64,000 nt of DNA, from assembly GCF_003173755.1 (NCBI RefSeq), contig NZ_CP029553.1, positions 5,398,001 through 5,462,000 on the forward strand, read 5' to 3'. The notes under the pieces were generated by a model that ran no database searches, was not told the DNA's origin, and was given only the letters and a program-made list of their open reading frames with translations. Of the stretch, positions 8,060 through 17,812 are shown piece by piece. A program made the translations under genes and the position numbers. This DNA is from Methylobacterium terrae (GTDB lineage: Bacteria; Pseudomonadota; Alphaproteobacteria; Rhizobiales; Beijerinckiaceae). Numbering within the stretch: the stretch's first letter is position 1; each line of letters begins with the position of its first letter.

Positions 8060-10051
8060 CTACATCCCCACCGCGACCCGGCGGCTGTTGCCCCGCTGGA
8101 GGTTGCGGTAGCGCGCCAGCGCCCAGAGCGGGAAGAACTTCGCGTAGCCGTGATAGCGCAGGTAGAACACCCGCGGGAAGCCGGTGCCGGTGTAGAACTC
8201 CTCGCCCCACAGCCCGTCCGCCCCTTGCGTGCGGGCGAGGTAGTTGACGCCGCGGGCCACCGCCGGGTGGTCGGCCTCGCCCGCCGCCATCAGGGCGATC
8301 AGCGCCCAGGCGGTCTGCGAGGCGGTGCTGCCGGCGCGCTCGTAGCCGCGATACTCGAGCTTGTAGCTCGCCGCGTCCTCGCCCCAGCCGCCATCCGGGT
8401 TCTGGATCGAGACCAGCCACTCCACCGCCTTGCGGATCGGCGCGGAGGCCGGATCCTGGCCGGCGGCGTTCAGCGCGCAGAGCGCCGACCACGTGCCGTA
8501 GATGTAGTTCATGCCCCAGCGGCCGTACCAGCTGCCGTCCTCCTCTTGATCGGCGAGCAGGTAGTCGCAGGCCCGGGCGAGGACGGGGCTCGTCTCCTTG
8601 GTCTCGCCGAGCTGGGCCAGCATCGAGATGCAGCGGGCGGTGACGTCGGCGGTCGGGGGATCGAGCAGCGCGCCGTGGTCGGAGAACGGGATGTAGTTCA
8701 GGTAGTGGTAGGTGTTGTCGGCGTCGAAGGCGGCAAAGCCCCCGTCGCGGCTCTGCAGGCCCTCGATCCACTCGCGGGCGCGGGCGATCGACTGGGTGTA
8801 GTCCGAGCCGCCCTCGCCGGGGCCGAGGCGGGTCTGGGCCCGGTCCATCGCCATCGCCACCACGGCGGTGTCGTCGAGGTCGGGGTAGTGCGGGTTGTTG
8901 TACTGGAACGCCCAGCCGCCCGGGCGGACGTCCGGCTTGCGGGCCGCCCAGTCGCCCTTGATGTCGAGGACCTGGAGGGGCTTGAGCCATTCGAGGGCGG
9001 CGCGGGCCTGGCGCTCGTTCTCCGGCCCGCCGGCCTCCATCAGGGCGTGGGCGGCGAGCGCCGTGTCCCAGACCGGCGACAGGCAGGGCTGGACGTAGGC
9101 CTCGTGCTCCTTGACGGTGACGAGCTTCTCCACCGCCGAACGCGCGGTGACCACCAGGGGGTGGTCCTCCGGGTAGCCCAGGGCCTCGTACATCAGCACC
9201 GAATTGGCGATGGCGGGGAAGATGGCCCCCAGGCCGTCCTCGCCGTTCAGCCGCTCGCTGACGAAGGCCACGGCCCTGTCGACCGCCTTGGCGCGGGGCC
9301 CGGCCGGGAACAGGGGCTCGACCACCCGCAGGACGTCGTCGATGACCGCGAAGACCGGGCGCCAGGGCGAGGATTCCTGGGCGCCGGAGGGCCAGCGCCG
9401 GATCCGCTCCGGGTCCTGGGTGAACAATTCGCGCACGCCGATGCCGCGCGGGTTCTTCGCCCGCGGCTTCTTCATCTGCAGGATGAAGAGCGGCACCATC
9501 ACGGTGCGGGCCCAGTACGACACCTTGTCGAGGTGGAACGGGAACCACCGCGGCAGCAGCATCACCTCGACCGGCATCACCGGCACGGCGCTCCACGGCA
9601 CCTCGCCGTAGAGGGCGAGCAGGGTGCGGGTGAAGACGTTGGCGTGGGCCGCGCCGCCGCGCTGCAGGATCGCGTCCCGGGCCCGGCGCATGTGGGGGGC
9701 GTCGATCGGGTCACCGATCATCTTCAGGGCGAAGTACGCCTTGACGGACGCGCTGATGTCGAGCGGTCCCTCGTGGACCAGCGCCCAGCCGTGGTGCAGC
9801 GGGCTCTGCGTGCGGCGCAGGTAGACGGCGATCTTCTCCTCCAGCTCCCGCGGCGGGATCGATGCGCGGAAGTGGTGGTAGAGGATGTACTCGGACGGGA
9901 TGGTGGCGTCCGCCTCGAGCTCGAAGCACCAGTGCCCGTCGGCATGCGCCAGTTGCGTCAGCGCCCGGGACGCCGCCGACACCCGCCGCTCGACCTCGTC
10001 GAGGGTGATGTCCTGCGTGCTCTTGCGTTGCAGCGTCTCGACCTTGCCCAC
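8060..10051 (-). CDS. shc: Squalene-hopene cyclase
   Basis: A 663-residue protein from a GTG start preceded by GGCGGAG 5 nt upstream. The catalytic acid motif DLDDTA is at residues 391-396, and several QW motifs are visible (for example QxxDGGF, QEEDGSWYGRWG and QNPDGGWGED). It cyclises squalene to hopene and diplopterol on the cytoplasmic membrane, the committed step of hopanoid synthesis. Length is normal for the family. It is the fifth gene of the block hpnA-hpnC-hpnD-hpnE-shc, 106 nt after hpnE, so its substrate is made by the genes just upstream. An earlier ATG at 10132 is unlikely because it lacks a ribosome site. Also called hpnF. Confidence 0.96.
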   Translation of the reverse strand: MGKVETLQRKSTQDITLDEVERRVSAASRALTQLAHADGHWCFELEADATIPSEYILYHHFRASIPPRELEEKIAVYLRRTQSPLHHGWALVHEGPLDISASVKAYFALKMIGDPIDAPHMRRARDAILQRGGAAHANVFTRTLLALYGEVPWSAVPVMPVEVMLLPRWFPFHLDKVSYWARTVMVPLFILQMKKPRAKNPRGIGVRELFTQDPERIRRWPSGAQESSPWRPVFAVIDDVLRVVEPLFPAGPRAKAVDRAVAFVSERLNGEDGLGAIFPAIANSVLMYEALGYPEDHPLVVTARSAVEKLVTVKEHEAYVQPCLSPVWDTALAAHALMEAGGPENERQARAALEWLKPLQVLDIKGDWAARKPDVRPGGWAFQYNNPHYPDLDDTAVVAMAMDRAQTRLGPGEGGSDYTQSIARAREWIEGLQSRDGGFAAFDADNTYHYLNYIPFSDHGALLDPPTADVTARCISMLAQLGETKETSPVLARACDYLLADQEEDGSWYGRWGMNYIYGTWSALCALNAAGQDPASAPIRKAVEWLVSIQNPDGGWGEDAASYKLEYRGYERAGSTASQTAWALIALMAAGEADHPAVARGVNYLARTQGADGLWGEEFYTGTGFPRVFYLRYHGYAKFFPLWALARYRNLQRGNSRRVAVGM

Positions 10052-10157
10052 GGTGTCTCCGCCTTCCTCTCTGGCTGCGGCCGCCCCGCCGCCACGATTG
10101 TACCGCAGCGCACAAACGCTGCCCACGCCCACGCTGTTCCGGAACTCAGGCCCGGCG

Positions 10158-11450
10158 TCAAGCGGCTCCGCGCAACGCAGCGTTGCCGCCGCTGCCGGCT
10201 CCGGAGCCTGTCAGAACCTGCGCCGCGGCGGCGCCCGAGCGGATCGCCCCCTCGATGGTCGAGGGCAGGCCGGTCGCGGTCCAGTCGCCGGCGAGCGCGA
10301 GGTTCGCGATGTGCGTGCGCGCACCCGGGCGGCGCGCCGCCTCGGCGGGGGTCGCCGCGAAGGTCGCGCGCTTCTCCTTGACGATCTGCCACCGGGGCAG
10401 GGGCTCGCCGGCAAACCCTGAGAGCCGCGAGACCTCGTCCCAGATCGTGCGGGCGAGGTCCTCGCGCGGCACGTCGAGCAGGCGGTCGGCGCCGCTGATC
10501 GTCACCGAGAGCCGGTCCGGATAGGAGAACAGCCACTCGGTCACGCCGCCGACGACGCCGAGCAGCAGCGGCGCTCCCGGCTTCGGCGCCAGGGCGAAAT
10601 GCGCGTTGACGATCGAGCGGTGGCTCTGCGGCGTCTCCAAGCCCGGCATCAGGTCGGCGGCGACCCAAGGAGGGAGCGCCAGCACCGCCGCGTCGTCGGG
10701 CCCGAGCTCCTCGGGTCCGTCCGAGAAGTCGAGCCGGGCGAGGCGCCCGCCCTCGATCCCGAGCGCCCGCAGGCGCCGGCCGAAGCGGATCTCGGTGCCG
10801 GCCTCCCGCAGCGCCGTCAGGGCCGGATCGACGAAGGCCGCCGACAGGCCCTCGACGGCGACGAGCGGCCGGCAGGCCCGGCCGCCGGCGCCGAGCGTCT
10901 CGCGCAGGATGGTGGCGGCGAGCCCCGCATCGCTCTCCTGCGGCTCGGTGTTGAGGGCGGCGAGCAGCACCGGGCGCCAGAGGCGGTCCCACAGCAGGCC
11001 TTCGCAGGCCATGCTCTCGCCGATCGTCGCGGCGCGGCCGGCGCCGCGGAAGATGCCGAGCGGCGCGAGGTAGTCGCGGGCGCGGCTGCCCGGCACCCGG
11101 CGGCGGGCATCGAGCACCCACCAGGGCAGGCGCCCGGCATTCGGGCGCAGGGTCCAGCGCTCGCCCGTGGCGAGGTCCGCGAAGGCGAAGGCGGCCTCCT
11201 CCGGCCCGGCGAGCACGCTCTCGGGCGCGCCGGCCAGCTTCAGGAAGTCGAGGGCGTCGCGGTTCCCCGACAGGAGCAGGTGGTTGCCGTTGTCGATCGT
11301 CAGCCCGAGGGCCGGATCGAAGTAGGAGCGGCAGCGCCCGCCGGCCTGCTTGGCCGCCTCGTGCACCACGACGCGCCGGCCGGCCTTGGCGAGCCGCAAG
11401 GCGGCCGAGATACCGGCGAGGCCGGCCCCGAGAACGTGAACCGTAGCCAT
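10158..11450 (-). CDS. hpnE: Hydroxysqualene dehydroxylase HpnE
   Basis: A 430-residue FAD-dependent amine-oxidase-fold protein. The N-terminal dinucleotide motif is GAGLAG at residues 8-13, followed by HEAAKQAGGRCRS, and the C-terminal FAD segment is LALAGDWTATGLPSTIEGA. HpnE reduces hydroxysqualene to squalene using FAD. The ATG overlaps the hpnD stop by one base (TGATG), so the two are translationally coupled. Together with HpnC and HpnD it replaces the single squalene synthase of other organisms. Confidence 0.94.
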   Translation of the reverse strand: MATVHVLGAGLAGISAALRLAKAGRRVVVHEAAKQAGGRCRSYFDPALGLTIDNGNHLLLSGNRDALDFLKLAGAPESVLAGPEEAAFAFADLATGERWTLRPNAGRLPWWVLDARRRVPGSRARDYLAPLGIFRGAGRAATIGESMACEGLLWDRLWRPVLLAALNTEPQESDAGLAATILRETLGAGGRACRPLVAVEGLSAAFVDPALTALREAGTEIRFGRRLRALGIEGGRLARLDFSDGPEELGPDDAAVLALPPWVAADLMPGLETPQSHRSIVNAHFALAPKPGAPLLLGVVGGVTEWLFSYPDRLSVTISGADRLLDVPREDLARTIWDEVSRLSGFAGEPLPRWQIVKEKRATFAATPAEAARRPGARTHIANLALAGDWTATGLPSTIEGAIRSGAAAAQVLTGSGAGSGGNAALRGAA

Positions 11451-12301
11451 CAGACGACCGCGTGGCGCAGGAGGACGCCGATCAGCGCGAGCTTGCCGGG
11501 CTTCACCCGCGCGCGGGGCGCCGCCCAGCCGCGCTTGCGCAGGCCGACGAGGATCAGGTGGTAGGCGGCTCCCATGATCCGCGGCGCCTTGGTGGCCCGG
11601 CGCGATTCGCGGTTCATGATCGCCCAGGAGGCGTCGTAGTGCCCTTGCGCCTCGTCGAGGAGCCGGGCGCAGACCTCCGCGAGGCGCGGATGGGCGAGCG
11701 CGCTCTCGGGGGCCGGATGGGACAGCCCGATCGCCGCCAGCGGCTCGGCCGGCAGGTAGAGCCGGCCGCGCTCGGCATCCTCGTCGATGTCGCGCAGGAT
11801 GTTGGTGAGCTGGAGCGCCCGGCCGAGATGGTGGGCGAGCCTGATGCCCGGCTCCTCGGGCAGCCCGAAGATCCGCACCGAGAGCCGGCCGACGGCGCTC
11901 GCCACCCGGTCGCAATAGAGGTCGAGGGTGGCCGAATCGGGGGCGACGATGTCGGCCTCGGCGTCCATCGCCATGCCGTCGATCACCGCCTGGAAGTCCT
12001 CGCGCTTGAGCCCGAATTGCCGCACCGGGCCGACGAGGGCTTGCGTCCGCGGCACGGGGCGGCCCGCATAGAGCGCGTCGATGTCGGCGCGCCAGCGGTC
12101 GAGCTCGGCCGCGCGGACCTCGCGGGCGCCGCCGTCGTCGGCCACGTCGTCGACGGCGCGGCAGAATGCGTAGACCGCGTACATCGCGTCGCGCTGCTCG
12201 GCCGGCAGCAGCCGCATGGCGGTGTAGAACGACGAGCCGGCGGCCGGCAGGGCCGGGGCCTCGGTCGCGGCCTCGACGGGCTGGGAGGCGAGGGCGGTCA
12301 C
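11450..12301 (-). CDS. hpnD: Presqualene diphosphate synthase HpnD
   Basis: A 283-residue trans-isoprenyl diphosphate synthase of the squalene/phytoene synthase type. The first Asp-rich motif is DDVADD at residues 51-56 and the second is in LTNILRDIDED. GRLYLP and the preceding AxxLGxAxQLTN pattern are diagnostic. HpnD condenses two farnesyl diphosphates into presqualene diphosphate. Its start overlaps the hpnC stop by 4 nt (ATGA) and its stop overlaps hpnE. The HpnD rather than HpnC identity follows from the intact second motif and the gene order. Confidence 0.93.
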   Translation of the reverse strand: MTALASQPVEAATEAPALPAAGSSFYTAMRLLPAEQRDAMYAVYAFCRAVDDVADDGGAREVRAAELDRWRADIDALYAGRPVPRTQALVGPVRQFGLKREDFQAVIDGMAMDAEADIVAPDSATLDLYCDRVASAVGRLSVRIFGLPEEPGIRLAHHLGRALQLTNILRDIDEDAERGRLYLPAEPLAAIGLSHPAPESALAHPRLAEVCARLLDEAQGHYDASWAIMNRESRRATKAPRIMGAAYHLILVGLRKRGWAAPRARVKPGKLALIGVLLRHAVV

Positions 12302-13182
12302 GGGCGGGCTCCCCGCAGGGCCGGATGGAGATGGCGGCGGAACGGCCGCCGGGCGAGCGTCGTGGCGGCGGCGCCGAGCGCGGTGAGCGCGAAGGCGGCC
12401 TTGCCGTGATGGACCTTCTCGCTCAGCGGATCGCGGACCAGGAGGCCGCGGGCGAGCAGCACCGCGAGGCGGTGGATCGCCGCGATCTCCATGGAGAGAC
12501 GCGTGTCGTCGATCAGGTCGGGCAGGGGGCGGCCCTCATCGAGGAGGTCGAGGCAGCGCTGCGCCAGTTCGGCGATCACCGCGCGCAAACCCGGGGTGGC
12601 GCGCTCGGCCCCGAGATCCTCGATGCGGGCGCCGTGCTTCTCGAGGGTCTCCCGCGGCAGGTAGACCCGGTCGACGCTCCGATAATCCTTGCCGCAATCC
12701 TGCAGGTGGTTGATCACCTGGAGCGCGGTGCAGATCGCGTCGGAGGTGGTCCAGGTCCGGCCCGGATCCTCGCCGTGGACGTCGAGGACGAAGCGGCCGA
12801 CCGGCACCGCCGAGTAGCGGCAGTAATGGGCGAGCTCGTCCCAATTGTCGTAGCGCGACTTGTGCGCGTCCATCCGGAACGCGTCGAGGAGCTCGAGCGC
12901 GTGGCGCGGCGGCAGCCCGCGCTCGGCGAGCGAGCGGCGCAAGGGGGCCGCCTCCGGATCGTCGGGGCCGCGGCCGGTCAGCGCGTCGGCGAGGCCGTCG
13001 AGAAGCGCGATCTTGCGCTCGGGCGACAGGCCGGCATTGTCCGCGACGTCGTCGCCGGCCCGGACGAAGTAGTAGAAATCCAGGATCGGGCCGCGGTGGC
13101 GCGGATGGATCAGGTGCGAGGCGACCGGGAAGTTCTCGTCGCGGTGCCCCTTGCCGGAGCGCGCCTCGGTGGCGGTTGTCAT
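12298..13182 (-). CDS. hpnC: Hydroxysqualene synthase HpnC
   Basis: A 294-residue squalene/phytoene synthase-fold protein with the first motif DDVAD at residues 44-48 and a second motif altered to LQDCGKDYR, as usual for HpnC. The N-terminal GHRDENFPVAS stretch is typical. HpnC converts presqualene diphosphate to hydroxysqualene. It overlaps hpnA upstream and hpnD downstream by 4 nt each, indicating coupled translation and balanced expression. Confidence 0.93.
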   Translation of the reverse strand: MTTATEARSGKGHRDENFPVASHLIHPRHRGPILDFYYFVRAGDDVADNAGLSPERKIALLDGLADALTGRGPDDPEAAPLRRSLAERGLPPRHALELLDAFRMDAHKSRYDNWDELAHYCRYSAVPVGRFVLDVHGEDPGRTWTTSDAICTALQVINHLQDCGKDYRSVDRVYLPRETLEKHGARIEDLGAERATPGLRAVIAELAQRCLDLLDEGRPLPDLIDDTRLSMEIAAIHRLAVLLARGLLVRDPLSEKVHHGKAAFALTALGAAATTLARRPFRRHLHPALRGARP

Positions 13183-14231
13183 CGGATGTATCCAGCCTGA
13201 CGGAACCAGGCGACGGCGTCGGTGAGGCCGTCGCGGTAGGGCCGGGCCGCGTAGCCGAGCTCGGCCCGCGCCTTGGCGTCGGAGAAGAACATGCGGTAGC
13301 GCGACATCCGGATGCCGTCGATCGTGGCGAGCGGCGCCTTGCCGGTGATCCGCGCGGCGAGCTCGGACACGAAGGCCACCGGATAGACCGCGGCTCGGGG
13401 CAGCCGCACGGTCGGGGGCTTTCGCCCGACGAGGCCGGCGATGTCGGCGAGCATGCGCGACAGGAGCACGTCCTCTCCCCCTAGGATGTAGCGCTCGCCG
13501 ATGCGGCCCCGGTGCAGAGCCAGCAGGTGACCCTGCGCCACGTCGTCGACGTGGACGAGGTTCAAGCCCGTATCGACGAAGGCCGGCATCTTGCCGTTTC
13601 CCGCCTCGACGATGATCCGCCCGGTCGGGGTCGGCTTGACGTCGCGGGGACCGATCGGGGTCGAGGGGTTGACGATCACCGCCGGCAGGCCGTCGCGGGC
13701 GACCATCTCCTCGACCACCCGCTCGGCCACCACCTTGCTGCGCTTGTAGGCGCCGATGGCGGTCTCGGGCGTCAGCGGCCGGGTCTCGTCGGCCGGGGTG
13801 CCGTCGTCGTGCGGCCTGATGGTGGCGACGCTCGACGTGTAGACCACCCGCTCGACGCCCGCCTCCAACGCCGCCCGCATCAGCGCCCGGGTGCCGTCGC
13901 GGTTCGTGCGCACGATCTCGTCCGGGTCCGGCGCCCAGAGCCGATAATCCGCCGCCGCATGGACGAGGTAGCGCATGCCGCGCATCCCCGCGGCGGCCGC
14001 CTCGGGGTCGCGCATGTCGCCCTCGACGATCTCGACGTCGGGCCAGGTCAGGTTGGTGCGCGGGCTGGTCGCGCGCACGAGCACCCGGACCGGGAAGCCG
14101 GCGGCGCGGAACACGTCGACCAGGGCCGGGCCGAGGAAGCCGCTCGCGCCGGTGATCAGCACCGGGCCGGGCTCGAGGCCGGTCCCGGACGGGCTGCGGT
14201 CGGGCGAGGGGCGGTTCTGGGCCTCGGTCAT
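13179..14231 (-). CDS. hpnA: Hopanoid-associated NAD(P)-dependent sugar epimerase HpnA
   Basis: A 350-residue extended short-chain dehydrogenase. The cofactor motif GASGFLG lies at about residues 27-33, and the catalytic YKRSK corresponds to YxxxK. The surrounding TSSVATIRPHDDGTPADE and VNPSTPIGPRD are characteristic of the hopanoid-linked epimerase family. Its exact reaction in hopanoid tailoring is not settled. Start 14231 chosen for AAGGAACGC before ATG and because the family begins shortly before the Rossmann motif. First gene of the hpn operon; 203 nt separate it from dxs upstream. Confidence 0.9.
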   Translation of the reverse strand: MTEAQNRPSPDRSPSGTGLEPGPVLITGASGFLGPALVDVFRAAGFPVRVLVRATSPRTNLTWPDVEIVEGDMRDPEAAAAGMRGMRYLVHAAADYRLWAPDPDEIVRTNRDGTRALMRAALEAGVERVVYTSSVATIRPHDDGTPADETRPLTPETAIGAYKRSKVVAERVVEEMVARDGLPAVIVNPSTPIGPRDVKPTPTGRIIVEAGNGKMPAFVDTGLNLVHVDDVAQGHLLALHRGRIGERYILGGEDVLLSRMLADIAGLVGRKPPTVRLPRAAVYPVAFVSELAARITGKAPLATIDGIRMSRYRMFFSDAKARAELGYAARPYRDGLTDAVAWFRQAGYIR

Positions 14232-14319
14232 GCGTTCCTTCTCGGGGGCTCGGGCGGCGGGCCCGATCGTCCGTCCGTCACTCAAGTCGGGAAGCCGGGC
14301 CGCTTCTGCCAGCCCGGCG

Positions 14320-14417
14320 CCATGCCTGCAAGGCATGGGCCGCCGATCGCGGGCAGGCGTGCTGCCCGCGCATCAGCATCGTGGCCCCGGGATGGGTATC
14401 TTGGCCCCGGGATGGGT
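14320..14417. other. Hairpins and a 20-nt tandem duplication between dxs and hpnA
   Basis: CATGCCT/AGGCATG (14321-14337) and GCGGGCA/TGCCCGC (about 14349-14370) form two hairpins. TGGCCCCGGGATGGGT then occurs twice at 14382 and 14402 with a 20-nt period. These may act as a partial terminator or processing site between dxs and the hpn genes. No gene is seen. Confidence 0.4.
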
Positions 14418-14434
14418 CGGCCCGGCGAGACGTC

Positions 14435-16426
14435 TCAGGCGAGGCGCAGGCGCCCGCCCAGCTCGGCCGCTGCGCCGCGCGCCGGCAGGATCGCCTCGAC
14501 GGCCGTGACGATCGACGCCGCGTCGAGCCCGGCCTCCGCGTACATCCGATCCGGCGTGTCGTGCTCCTGGTAGCTGTCCGGCAAGGTCAGCGTCCGCACC
14601 CGCACCTTGCCGTCGTCCAGCGCCCCGCGCGACGACAAAAGGTGCAGCACCATCGCCCCGAAGCCGCCCACCGACCCCTCTTCCAGCGTCACCAGGACCT
14701 CGTGGCTGCCCGCCAGGTCCAGGATCAGCGCCTCGTCCAGCGGCTTGGCGAACCGCGCATCCGCCACCGTCACGCCGATGCCTGCCGCTTCCAGACGCTC
14801 CGCCGCCTTCAGCGCTTCCGCCAGGCGCGTGCCGAGGCTCAGAAGCGCCACCCGCGCGCCCTCGGGACGCCGGATCACCCGGCCCTTGCCGATCGCCAGC
14901 GCCTCGCCCCGCTCCGGCAGCTCGACACCCACGCCCTCGCCCCGCGGATAGCGGAACGCGATCGGGCCGGTGTCGTGCGCGTGCGCGGTTGCCACCATGT
15001 GCACCAGCTCGGCCTCGTCGGCCGCCGCCATCACCGTCATGTTCGGCAGGCAGCACAGATACGCCAGGTCGAACGCGCCCGCATGCGTCGCACCGTCCGC
15101 ACCCACCAGCCCGGCCCGGTCCAGCGCGAAGCGCACGGGCAGGTTCTGCAGCGCCACGTCGTGCACCAGCTGGTCGTAGCCGCGCTGCAGAAACGTCGAG
15201 TAGATCGCGCAGAACGGCTTGAACCCCTCCGTCGCCAGGCCCGCCGCGAAGGTCACCGCGTGCTGCTCGGCGATGCCGACGTCGAAGGTCCGCTCCGGAT
15301 GCGCCTTCGAGAACAGGTCGACGCCCGTCCCCGACGGCATCGCGGCGGTGATCGCCACCACCTTGTCGTCGGCGTCCGCCGCCTTGATCAGGCTCTCGCC
15401 GAACACGCGGGTATAGGCCGGGGCGTTGGGCTTGGCCTTGGTCTGCTTGCCCGACACCACGTCGAACTTCACCACCGCGTGGCCGCGGTCGGCGGCGGCC
15501 TCGGCCGGCGCGTAGCCCTTGCCCTTCTGGGTCACGACGTGGACCAGCACCGGGCCGTCGGGCGCGTCGCGCACGTTCTTGAGGACGGGGAGCAGGTGGT
15601 CGAGGTTGTGGCCGTCGATCGGGCCGACGTAGTGGAAGCCGAGTTCCTCGAACATCGTGCCGCCGCCGGCCAGGATGCCGCGCGCGTACTCTTCCGCCCG
15701 CGCGGCGGTGTCGTAGATCGCCTTCGGCAGGAGGCGACCGAACTGCTTGGCGGTGTCGCGCAAGCTCCGGTAGGTGTCGCCCGAGACGAGCCGCGCGAGG
15801 TAGGACGACATGGCGCCGACCGGGGGCGCGATCGACATGTCGTTGTCGTTGAGGATGACGACGAGGCGCGACTTCAACGCGCCGGCATTGTTCATCGCCT
15901 CGTAGGCCATGCCGGCCGAGATCGAGCCGTCGCCGATGACGGCCACGACGTTGCGGCGCGGCGGCGTCTCGCCGCGGGCCTTCGCGGCGGCGTCCGCGAG
16001 GTCGCGGCCGATGGCCATGCCGAGGCCCGCGGAGATGGAGGTGGAGGAATGCGCCGCGCCGAAGGGGTCGTAGGGGCTCTCGGAGCGCTTGGTGAAGCCC
16101 GAGAGGCCGCCGCCCTGGCGCAGCGTGCGGATGCGGTCGCGGCGTCCGGTGAGGATCTTGTGGGGGTAGGCCTGGTGGCCGACGTCCCAGATGATGCGGT
16201 CGTCGGGGGTGTTGAAGACGTAGTGGAGGGCGACGGTGAGCTCGATGACGCCGAGGCCCGCGCCGAGATGGCCGCCGGTGACCGAGACGGCGTCGATGGT
16301 CTCGGCGCGCAGCTCCGCGGCGAGCTGCGTCAGGTCGCTCTCGGGCAGCTGGCGCAGGTCCGCGGGGACGCGGACGCGGTCGAGGAGGGGAAGAACCAGA
16401 TCGGACACGTCGTGACACTCGCTCAT
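14435..16426 (-). CDS. dxs: 1-deoxy-D-xylulose-5-phosphate synthase
   Basis: A 663-residue transketolase-type enzyme. It shows the N-terminal [20 protein letters not shown], the thiamine diphosphate motif [16 protein letters not shown], and [13 protein letters not shown] with the catalytic Glu. The [15 protein letters not shown] segment is specific for DXS. It makes 1-deoxyxylulose 5-phosphate from pyruvate and glyceraldehyde 3-phosphate, the first step of the MEP isoprenoid pathway. Start 16426 gives the usual N-terminus; a longer frame to 16492 is possible. Its place directly before the hopanoid operon on the same strand fits supply of farnesyl diphosphate for squalene. Confidence 0.96.
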   Translation of the reverse strand: MSECHDVSDLVLPLLDRVRVPADLRQLPESDLTQLAAELRAETIDAVSVTGGHLGAGLGVIELTVALHYVFNTPDDRIIWDVGHQAYPHKILTGRRDRIRTLRQGGGLSGFTKRSESPYDPFGAAHSSTSISAGLGMAIGRDLADAAAKARGETPPRRNVVAVIGDGSISAGMAYEAMNNAGALKSRLVVILNDNDMSIAPPVGAMSSYLARLVSGDTYRSLRDTAKQFGRLLPKAIYDTAARAEEYARGILAGGGTMFEELGFHYVGPIDGHNLDHLLPVLKNVRDAPDGPVLVHVVTQKGKGYAPAEAAADRGHAVVKFDVVSGKQTKAKPNAPAYTRVFGESLIKAADADDKVVAITAAMPSGTGVDLFSKAHPERTFDVGIAEQHAVTFAAGLATEGFKPFCAIYSTFLQRGYDQLVHDVALQNLPVRFALDRAGLVGADGATHAGAFDLAYLCCLPNMTVMAAADEAELVHMVATAHAHDTGPIAFRYPRGEGVGVELPERGEALAIGKGRVIRRPEGARVALLSLGTRLAEALKAAERLEAAGIGVTVADARFAKPLDEALILDLAGSHEVLVTLEEGSVGGFGAMVLHLLSSRGALDDGKVRVRTLTLPDSYQEHDTPDRMYAEAGLDAASIVTAVEAILPARGAAAELGGRLRLA

Positions 16427-16676
16427 TCGAAGGCGGACCCCGCCGGGCGTCGCGGCCCGGGATCCTCGCAGATGGCGGCCGTTATACCGCAAGCGAGGGA
16501 TCGCGCCATCGGCGCCTCGCAGCCCCTAGGGTTGCGGCTGTGCGCGAGGCAACAACTCCCAAGAACATCCTGAACTCACGGTGAATTCCGGCCGCGAGGC
16601 GACAGGTGCGTGGGGATGCGTTAGAGTGACCGGGCGCGGCGCGATCTCGCCAATACGCATCCCACCAGGAGGTTCG

Positions 16677-16913
16677 ATGGGACGGTCGATACCGGTGCGC
16701 GGGCTCGTCCTGGGCATCCTGCTGGCGGTGCCGGGTCAGGCGCGGGCGGTGCCGCTGTACCCGGCCCTGGACCCCGCCTGGCTGCCGCACTTGGCCCCTT
16801 GCACGCCCGCCGACCGCACCTGCGACACCGTCTCGCGGCGGCGTATTCCCGTCTGCACCTGGCGGGTGCGGCCGACGCCGGAGGGCCCGCGGCGGGTCCG
16901 GATCTGCGGGTGA
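16677..16913 (+). CDS. Small secreted Cys-containing protein upstream of nuclease
   Basis: A 78-residue protein with a signal peptide (GLVLGILLAVPG, cleavage after ARA near residue 24) and a strong AGGAGG 5 nt before ATG. The mature part, about 54 residues, has four Cys (in APCTPADRTCD, VCTW and RICG) that could make two disulfides, and many Arg/Pro. The stop TGA overlaps the GTG of the nuclease gene, so the two are translationally coupled. I do not recognise the family. An inhibitor or folding partner of the exported nuclease is one possibility, purely from context. Confidence 0.62.
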   Translation: MGRSIPVRGLVLGILLAVPGQARAVPLYPALDPAWLPHLAPCTPADRTCDTVSRRRIPVCTWRVRPTPEGPRRVRICG

Positions 16914-17800
16914 CCCGGATCGTGCCGCCGCCGGCCCGCGGCGCCCTTCTCCTCCTGCTGCTCGTCCTGCCGGGTCCGGCGCTGGCGCGCACCTGTCCGG
17001 AGCACTTCGCCGGCGGCACGCTCCCGGCGCTGTCCAATCCGCGCCTCTCCGCAGACACCGCGCTCCTGTGCTACCAGGCCTTCGCGGTGCTCTATTCAGG
17101 TCTCTCGCGCACGCCCCTCTACGCCGTCGAGCACCTCACCGCCGCGCGGGTCGAGGCCGCCCGCCGGGTCGACCGGGTCGACGCCTTCCACGAGGAGGAG
17201 CAGTTGCCGGAAGCGGCGCGCTCCGAACTCTCGGATTACGCCGGCAGCGGCTGGGACCGGGGCCACATGGCGCCCTCCGGCGACATGCCGACCCCGAGCG
17301 CGCAAGCCGAGTCCTTCAGCCTCGCCAACATCGTGCCGCAGAACCCGGACGACAACCGCCGGCTCTGGGCCGGGATCGAGAGCAGCGTCAGGGCGCTGGC
17401 GATCGAGCGCGGCGACCTCTTCGTCGTCACCGGACCGCTGTTCGAGGGCGCGAGCGTGCAATCCCTGCGCGGCCGGGTGCTGATCCCGACCCGGCTGTTC
17501 AAGGCGGTCTACGACGCCAATCGCGGCGAGGCGGGAGTCTACCTCGCCCGCAACGCCGCGGGCGACGCCTGGGAGGCGATCTCCCTCGAGCAGCTCGCCG
17601 CGATCGGCGGCATCGTCGCGTTCCCGGACCTGCCGGATTCCGTCCGCCGCCGCGTCATGGCGCTGCCCGAGCCGCGGCGCGACGAGTATGCCGGAGGCCC
17701 GCGCAGCCGCCGCGAGCCCGGCTTCCTCGACTGGCTCGCCGCCGAGCTGCGCCGCGCCGCCCGCCGCGCCTGGCGCGACTTCCTCCGCTCGCTGTTCTGA
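16910..17800 (+). CDS. Secreted DNA/RNA non-specific endonuclease (NUC family)
   Basis: About 296 residues from GTG, whose last bases overlap the previous stop (GTGA). A signal peptide covers about residues 1-28 (GALLLLLLVLPGPALA). The active-site motif is WDRGHMAPSGDM, the DRGH signature of the Serratia-type beta-beta-alpha-metal nucleases, with a downstream NIVPQNPDDNRRLW holding the conserved metal-binding Asn region. It should degrade extracellular or periplasmic DNA and RNA. A longer in-frame start at 16799 would lie inside the upstream gene and disrupt the signal peptide position. Confidence 0.88.
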   Translation: MTRIVPPPARGALLLLLLVLPGPALARTCPEHFAGGTLPALSNPRLSADTALLCYQAFAVLYSGLSRTPLYAVEHLTAARVEAARRVDRVDAFHEEEQLPEAARSELSDYAGSGWDRGHMAPSGDMPTPSAQAESFSLANIVPQNPDDNRRLWAGIESSVRALAIERGDLFVVTGPLFEGASVQSLRGRVLIPTRLFKAVYDANRGEAGVYLARNAAGDAWEAISLEQLAAIGGIVAFPDLPDSVRRRVMALPEPRRDEYAGGPRSRREPGFLDWLAAELRRAARRAWRDFLRSLF

Positions 17801-17812
17801 CGAGGCCCTACC

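Noticed and set aside
13512-14573. 353-codon plus-strand frame opposite hpnA
   Set aside because: Shadow of hpnA, which has a Rossmann motif, YxxxK and a ribosome site.
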